From: Ignatzschineria indica
GTDB taxonomy: Bacteria > Pseudomonadota > Gammaproteobacteria > Cardiobacteriales > Wohlfahrtiimonadaceae
Length of the DNA: 64,000 nucleotides
NCBI RefSeq assembly: GCF_003121925.1
Contig: NZ_QEWR01000002.1
Location: 372,001 to 436,000, forward strand
Reading direction: 5' to 3'
Both the position numbers and the translations under genes were made by a program. Numbering within the stretch: position 1 is the stretch's first letter; every line of letters starts with the position of its first letter. The notes beneath the pieces are model-generated. The model had not been told where the DNA came from and did no database searches. It worked only from the letters and a program-made list of their open reading frames with translations. Positions 59,343-64,000 of the stretch are shown here, in pieces.

Positions 59343-60668
59343 CTAAAGGAGAAGATCAGCGATAAAGGCGGAGCCTAAAAAGGTGCCGGTGAAGGTTAAG
59401 AGCGCTACGATTGCGATCTTGATCCCTGACTTTTTAAAGAGCTCAACTTCCCGCTTTGAGATAGCGATCCCTGCATAGGCTAATGCCGGCGTAATTAGGG
59501 GTAATAATCCTAATTTTTCGGTAGTTGCAACAAGATAATCTGCCGTTGGCATAAAGGGGAGACCAAAGAAGATCGCAAGAAGTGAGATCCAAGCAATGGC
59601 TGGAATTTTAATGGGAATAACCTTTCCTAACAAAACGCCGCCAACACTTAAAGCGTAGATCACGATCATGCCGGGCAATGCCACTAATGGGGAGATTCCT
59701 GTGCCAGCCCAGTTAGAGATCAGAAGAATAAGGGACATCACCGCCAATGCGATAAGTACTTGAATCGTTGAAAGACGAAGCTCTTCACTATCTTCTACCA
59801 CTTTTGCTTCTACTGCTGAATCTTGCTCTAATGCTTCTTCCATCGCACTATTGAGTGCTGCCGGTTGACGCATTTTACTCAAGAATTTATAGCAATACTC
59901 CGCTAAAGGTAACGCGACAAAGACACTCACAAAGAGCCCTGTCCCATAAGTTAAGAGATTTGATGTTGCCGCAAAAGCAACAATATCTTCTGCTCTATCG
60001 GGAACAACTTCGGCAAGTGATGCGGAACATGCCCCCATCATACTGCCACTCCCGACACCACACGCCATCGCTAAAGCGCGAACGTCAAAGTAGTCCCAAG
60101 AGGCCATAAAACCGGCAAGAAGAGAGAAATAGATCGCGCCGAAGAGTGTCCCCATCACGTAGACCCCCATCACGCCAATCCCTTCTGGGCTCTTAATGCC
60201 AAAACGGTCTGCCACCAATGCAATATTAGGCTCACGCGCAATTGAGTGAGTTGCCCCAACCGATTCACGCCCCATTCTAAAGAGAAGAACGGCAACCGGC
60301 ATTGCGACTAAAACGGTAGCTACATTCCCAAGCTCTTGCAAAATCAGTGCCGGACCTGCAGCGATAATATCATTAATTTTAGGACCAATACCGATAGAGA
60401 ACTTGGCGATAAAAGGCATCACACAGATCAAAACCCAATGGCTCGCCGTCTGTGCGCTTGGGCCAATAATTCTCCCGGTGCCGGGAATAATATTACCGTT
60501 AAAGAGGACAGAGAAGAGAAAGGCGTAAAGAAGCGGAAGAAGGATAACAATTCCGATCCCGATATCAAATTTCATAATGCCAATTATCTCTGCCAGAATG
60601 GTAACGATAATAACCACCAGATGCAGACGCCAATCTAATAGCTTCGAATAATGCTCATGTTTGCTCAT
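59343..60668 (-). CDS. DUF3100-family membrane protein, probable transporter
   Basis: 441 residues with about 10-12 membrane helices. The segments PGTGRIIGPSAQTASHWVLI, GPKINDIIAAGPALILQELG and MACGVGSGSMMGACSASLAE are typical of the DUF3100 family, as is the split by a hydrophilic loop (residues 270-300, EEALEQDSAVEAKVVEDSEE). It ends a cluster with two dehydrogenases under a likely LysR regulator, which suggests it takes up the substrate or expels a product. No member function is known to me. GGAGG lies before the ATG. Confidence 0.78.
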   Translation of the reverse strand: MSKHEHYSKLLDWRLHLVVIIVTILAEIIGIMKFDIGIGIVILLPLLYAFLFSVLFNGNIIPGTGRIIGPSAQTASHWVLICVMPFIAKFSIGIGPKINDIIAAGPALILQELGNVATVLVAMPVAVLLFRMGRESVGATHSIAREPNIALVADRFGIKSPEGIGVMGVYVMGTLFGAIYFSLLAGFMASWDYFDVRALAMACGVGSGSMMGACSASLAEVVPDRAEDIVAFAATSNLLTYGTGLFVSVFVALPLAEYCYKFLSKMRQPAALNSAMEEALEQDSAVEAKVVEDSEELRLSTIQVLIALAVMSLILLISNWAGTGISPLVALPGMIVIYALSVGGVLLGKVIPIKIPAIAWISLLAIFFGLPFMPTADYLVATTEKLGLLPLITPALAYAGIAISKREVELFKKSGIKIAIVALLTFTGTFLGSAFIADLLL

Positions 60669-60907
60669 ACTCTAATCCTCCATGATCACTGAAGTGATCT
60701 TTATCTTATTTATTCTCATTATTATCTATCTACTACTGCTTCTACTGCTTCATCTACATCTACATCTACATCTTATGTTAATGACATATTTCGAGACATA
60801 TCTCGATGAAGATCGCATATTCCACATGGCACATATGCCCCATACAACTCGAGCATCTCATATATCTCGAAAATATGATATCGACTGTTGTCATCAACAA
60901 CGCCTAT
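60669..60907. repeat. Spacer between aldehyde dehydrogenase and DUF3100 genes with (catcta)n and a palindrome
   Basis: A 6-base unit catcta is repeated almost four times at 60751-60773. CGAGA-CATA-TCTCG (60792-60805) is a perfect small palindrome. The length (239 bases) suggests an internal promoter or processing site rather than tight coupling. Confidence 0.55.
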
Positions 60908-62458
60908 CTATGATGACTTCTCCTGAGCGCCATATCCAAAGTTTACAAACGGTTCGACCGCCCTTTCAACCCAGACACTTTTGACCTGACTATAAGCCCT
61001 TAAAGCCTCTAATCCAGATGAACGCCCATAACCACTCGCGCCATAACCGCCAAAAGGGGAGCTCACATGAATCGTCTTATAACCATTGATCCAAAATGTT
61101 CCCGCCCTTACCTGATCGGCAACACGATGCGCTTTTGCAACATCACGACACCAAACCGCTCCGGCAAGCCCAAAGGCACTCTCATTGGCAATAGCAATCG
61201 CTTCTGCTTCACTGTCGAAAGGTATTGCCACAACAACAGGACCGAAGATCTCTTCTTGAGCACACTGCATCCGATTATCACCGATCAAAACAGTAGGATA
61301 AACATAATACCCGCTACTTGAAGGGAGAGATTCTACATTATTATTAGGAATTTTTGCGCCTTCCGCCAAAGCTTGCGCAATCATTTTGCAGACATGGGTG
61401 TACTGTTTTCGGTTCTGAATAGGGCCGATCTGTGTCGCTTCATCAAGCGGATTCCCCACTTGGAACTGATTCGTAGTTGCAGCAAGATCATTGACAAATT
61501 GCTCAAAAATAGTTCGCTCGACTAATAGGCGTGAACCGGAGACACAACTCTGCCCTGCGGAACCAAAAATGGCATTTTGCGCCCCTCTCAATGCTTTCTC
61601 ATAATCGGCATCAGCAAAGACAATATTGGCGGACTTCCCCCCTAACTCTAAAATGGCAGGAATTCCCTTTCGTGCAGCAGCAACAGCGATCTGCTCACCG
61701 GTATTAGGAGAACCGACAAAAACAACCTTCTCAATATGGCAACGTTGAATCATCATCTGCCCAATGGTATGACCATAGCCGGCAACAACATTGACTAAAC
61801 CTTTCGGGATGCCAACCGCTTCGATCAATTTCGCTAAGATTAAGGAGGTGACCGGCGTTAATTCTGAGGGTTTTAAGATCACGGTATTTCCTGCGGTAAT
61901 TGCCGGCGCAATCTGCCATCCTGCCGTAAAGATAGGGGCATTCCAAGGCGTAATCTGTAACACGGTTCCTAAAGGTTCGTAGAGAACATAATTGAGATGA
62001 GTCGTAGGCACTGGAATCACCTCCCCATGCAGCTTATCGCTCCAGCCGGCATAATACTCAAACATCTCTGCAACTTTAGCGACCTCCCCACGCGCATCAC
62101 GAATCGGTTTATTGCCGACAATCGCTTCTAGCTCCGCAAGTTCAGCACTCACGGCCCGGATCTTAGCACCGACCTGAAAAATCAAGCGTCCACGATCAGC
62201 AGCACTCATCGCTCGCCATTTTGCTTGTGCAATTTTTGTGACCTCATTGAGCTTAGGAATAATCTCCGCTGAGGCATCCCGATAAGAGTAGAAGAGCTCT
62301 CCATTATCAGCATTATAGAGCTCAATATCGCTCCCATCCCCAATAAACCACTCTCCGCCGATATAACTGCCGATACTCTCGGCGCCGGGGAAAAATCGAT
62401 TAAATAATTCCCAGAAACGGTTTTGTATCTGATTCTCTTCTCTATAATAACGCCCCAT
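60908..62458 (-). CDS. NAD-dependent aldehyde dehydrogenase
   Basis: 516 residues. ITPWNAPIFTAGWQIAPAI opens the nucleotide fold, the catalytic Glu is in LELGGKSANIVFADAD, the catalytic Cys is in SAGQSCVSGSRLL, and SPFGGYGASGYGRSSG is near the end. The N-terminal ~40 residues (RYYREENQIQNRFWELFNRF) extend beyond the usual length. The substrate is unknown; the neighbouring 3-hydroxyisobutyrate-dehydrogenase-family enzyme would make a semialdehyde, which this enzyme could oxidise. GGAGAGGAG lies before the ATG. Confidence 0.88.
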   Translation of the reverse strand: MGRYYREENQIQNRFWELFNRFFPGAESIGSYIGGEWFIGDGSDIELYNADNGELFYSYRDASAEIIPKLNEVTKIAQAKWRAMSAADRGRLIFQVGAKIRAVSAELAELEAIVGNKPIRDARGEVAKVAEMFEYYAGWSDKLHGEVIPVPTTHLNYVLYEPLGTVLQITPWNAPIFTAGWQIAPAITAGNTVILKPSELTPVTSLILAKLIEAVGIPKGLVNVVAGYGHTIGQMMIQRCHIEKVVFVGSPNTGEQIAVAAARKGIPAILELGGKSANIVFADADYEKALRGAQNAIFGSAGQSCVSGSRLLVERTIFEQFVNDLAATTNQFQVGNPLDEATQIGPIQNRKQYTHVCKMIAQALAEGAKIPNNNVESLPSSSGYYVYPTVLIGDNRMQCAQEEIFGPVVVAIPFDSEAEAIAIANESAFGLAGAVWCRDVAKAHRVADQVRAGTFWINGYKTIHVSSPFGGYGASGYGRSSGLEALRAYSQVKSVWVERAVEPFVNFGYGAQEKSS

Positions 62459-62648
62459 CTTCTCTCCTCTCCTTGTTCTTAATCTCTTTATCTTATTTTT
62501 TATCTTATTCTTTTATCTTATTCTTTTAATACTCATTTCGAGTTTCTAGCTATCTCTCTCTATCTCTCTATCTCTCTATTTCTCTAACTCTCTGTTAAAG
62601 GTCACTACTAAAGATCATTGAGTGATAAATAAATTGGCAATAAAGAAA
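62459..62648. repeat. Spacer with pyrimidine-rich tandem repeats
   Basis: Units ttatcttattctt recur at 62487-62528. Five units of the type tatctctc lie at 62551-62592. The sequence is low complexity with no gene. Confidence 0.7.
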
Positions 62649-63530
62649 TTAGCCATAAATCTTGCTATCGCTCTGCTTTACAATCTCATTAAAATCGGCA
62701 TGATCCTCTAGAAGAGTACGACTATTCTCCCAAAGAGCGATAATTTCTTGACTGAGTGGCAACTCCATCCCCATCTCTTCCATTAATGACTCTGCTAGTC
62801 CGACATCTTTACGCATCAATCCCATCGTAAAGCCGGAATCGAAAGCACCATTGAGAACCCAAAGTGGAAAATTAACTTCACTAGCAGCACTTCTTCCCGA
62901 GCCTTTATTGATGCCGGCTAAAAAGGCCTCTGGCTCCACTCCCGCTTTTGTTGCAAGAGAGAGCGCTTCTGCAGTCGTAATGAGATGAGCCGCAATCAAT
63001 AGGTTATTACAGATCTTAACAATATTGCCGGCCCCCGCCTTTCCTACATGAACCTGTGTTGAGCTCATCGCCTTTAAGAGCGGAAGTAAAGCTTCAAATA
63101 GCCAACGATCCGCCCCAACGACCATTGTCATCGTGCCGGTAAGCGCGCCTTTAGGCCCACCAGAAACAGGAGCATCCACAAAGAGCATCTCTTTCTCAAT
63201 AAAGCGTTGATAGATCTCTCGCGTAACATCAGGAGTTGAGGTGCTCGTATCGATCACAACTAAACCTTTCTCTCCCCACTTCTCAATCTCATAACTGCAA
63301 GCAAGAACATGTTCCGCTTTTGGTAGAGAGAGCAGTAGAATTCTCCTCCCTGCGACCAACTCCTCTACGGGTAAAATCTTAACGCCGGCATCCATAGCAC
63401 TATTTCGTGCCGCTTCACTTAAATCAAAACCACTGACACGGTATCCCTTCGACAAGAGATTCTTCGCCATCCCTAGCCCCATATTACCTAAGCCGATAAT
63501 TGCGACATCCTTCAATATTTCCTGATCCAT
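62649..63530 (-). CDS. 3-hydroxyisobutyrate dehydrogenase / tartronate semialdehyde reductase family
   Basis: About 293 residues. The NAD(P)-binding motif is IIGLGNMGLGMAKNLLSKGY at the N-terminus. DAPVSGGPKGALTGTMTMVV is the substrate motif, and the catalytic Lys is in GNIVKICNNLLIAAHLI. Family members oxidise 3-hydroxy acids or reduce tartronate semialdehyde. The ATG chosen has GGAG six bases upstream; the open frame extends 25 codons further without one. First gene of the cluster, divergent from the LysR gene. Confidence 0.88.
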   Translation of the reverse strand: MDQEILKDVAIIGLGNMGLGMAKNLLSKGYRVSGFDLSEAARNSAMDAGVKILPVEELVAGRRILLLSLPKAEHVLACSYEIEKWGEKGLVVIDTSTSTPDVTREIYQRFIEKEMLFVDAPVSGGPKGALTGTMTMVVGADRWLFEALLPLLKAMSSTQVHVGKAGAGNIVKICNNLLIAAHLITTAEALSLATKAGVEPEAFLAGINKGSGRSAASEVNFPLWVLNGAFDSGFTMGLMRKDVGLAESLMEEMGMELPLSQEIIALWENSRTLLEDHADFNEIVKQSDSKIYG

Positions 63531-63605
63531 ATTCCACTCCCTTCTCTCTCTTATCTCGATAATTCTGATCAATTTCAGTATAGAGAAAGTCAAAATGTGC
63601 AACAA

Positions 63606-63635
63606 TAAAACGAATTGGGAATTTTGTTCGTTTTA
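63606..63635. promoter_or_regulatory. Inverted repeat between dehydrogenase and LysR genes (candidate LysR operator)
   Basis: TAAAACGAA (63606-63614) pairs with TTCGTTTTA (63627-63635) across 12 bases. It sits in the 144-base divergent promoter region, 40 bases before the LysR start, where LysR-type regulators usually bind. Confidence 0.6.
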
Positions 63636-63674
63636 ACGCAACACTCATCTAAAAAAAGAGCGAGGAGTTACTCT

Positions 63675-64000
63675 ATGATTAAGAAGCATCGCGTCTACTA
63701 TCTCTATCAAGCTGTCAAATATGGTGGAATTCGTAATGCGGCAGATATTCTCAATATCGCGCCCTCCTCTATTAGCCGGCAAATCACCCTGCTTGAAGAG
63801 GAGCTGAAAACATCGCTCTTAGAGAAGAATTTAAGAGGTGCGCATCCTACAGAATCGGGAGAATTAGTCTTAAAGTATTTTGCTCACTCATTAGAACAGG
63901 AGGAGGATCTTCTCGCCTCTTTAGCGGCGCTACAAGGATTAGAGCGAGGAAAGGTAACAATTGCAACAGGTGAAGGATATCTACGCCACTTAGCAACAAT
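63675..64000 (+). CDS. LysR-family transcriptional regulator, 3' end cut by window edge
   Basis: The first 108 codons are visible. Residues 3-62 form the winged helix-turn-helix (YYLYQAVKYGGIRNAADILN, then APSSISRQITLLEEELKT) followed by the linker helix. The effector domain starts near residue 91 (GKVTIATGEGYLRHLAT). GAGGAG lies upstream. Its divergence from the dehydrogenase-aldehyde dehydrogenase-DUF3100 cluster suggests it regulates that cluster. Confidence 0.9.
   Translation, partial: MIKKHRVYYLYQAVKYGGIRNAADILNIAPSSISRQITLLEEELKTSLLEKNLRGAHPTESGELVLKYFAHSLEQEEDLLASLAALQGLERGKVTIATGEGYLRHLAT

Overview
The window comes from a gammaproteobacterium of low to moderate GC content. Three observations suggest this: a FumC, Aas/LplT, PutA/PutP, SerS, TyrS, Tig, RsgA, ThiE/ThiD/ThiM and Mtn set with gammaproteobacterial architecture, a complete Smc protein instead of MukB, and a type I-F CRISPR repeat. 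My best guess is the order Cardiobacteriales (Ignatzschineria or Wohlfahrtiimonas relatives). This is an impression from protein style and base composition, not a database result.

Layout. 1-5.7 kb: a partial outer-membrane beta-barrel gene, a TetR regulator, and a phospholipid-repair pair (aas, lplT) converging on a PmtA-like methyltransferase. 6.2-13.4 kb: fumC, then putA and putP for proline uptake and oxidation. 14-22.8 kb: an Fsr-like exporter, a membrane pentapeptide-repeat protein overlapping a PfkB/pyridoxal-kinase-like gene, then trmH-family and smc genes on the minus strand. 23-26.3 kb: a TcyP-like cystine symporter, a two-helix coiled-coil protein resembling AbiC-type abortive-infection proteins, and a lipoprotein. 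26.6-38.7 kb: housekeeping genes (serS, two ferredoxins, an L,D-transpeptidase, tyrS, rsgA, rnd) and a thiM-thiE-thiD-flavin reductase operon. 39-49.9 kb: tRNA-Leu(TAG), tig, rpsU, a 55-codon lipoprotein, a thioesterase, a FrnE-like protein, two small membrane proteins, an amino-acid permease, mtn, a methyltransferase and a succinate-semialdehyde dehydrogenase.

50.1-58.9 kb is the most notable region: a complete minimal CRISPR-Cas system of subtype I-F2 (I-Fv). The minus-strand operon is cas1, cas2-3, cas7fv, cas5fv, cas6f, followed by a leader and an array of 36 repeats and 35 spacers. There is no gene for Cas8f (Csy1) or a canonical Csy2. Three exact or near-exact 17-bp direct repeats lie just upstream of cas1 and look like regulator sites. 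One spacer-repeat unit is duplicated near the old end of the array.

59.3-64 kb: a probable catabolic cluster (3-hydroxyisobutyrate-dehydrogenase-family enzyme, aldehyde dehydrogenase, DUF3100 membrane protein) read away from a divergent LysR regulator. A 9-bp inverted repeat sits in the shared promoter region.

The intergenic regions are unusually rich in short tandem repeats with different unit lengths (6 to 17 bp). Two intergenic regions 30 kb apart (13.6 kb and 44.1-44.5 kb) share pieces of an unidentified dispersed repeat.
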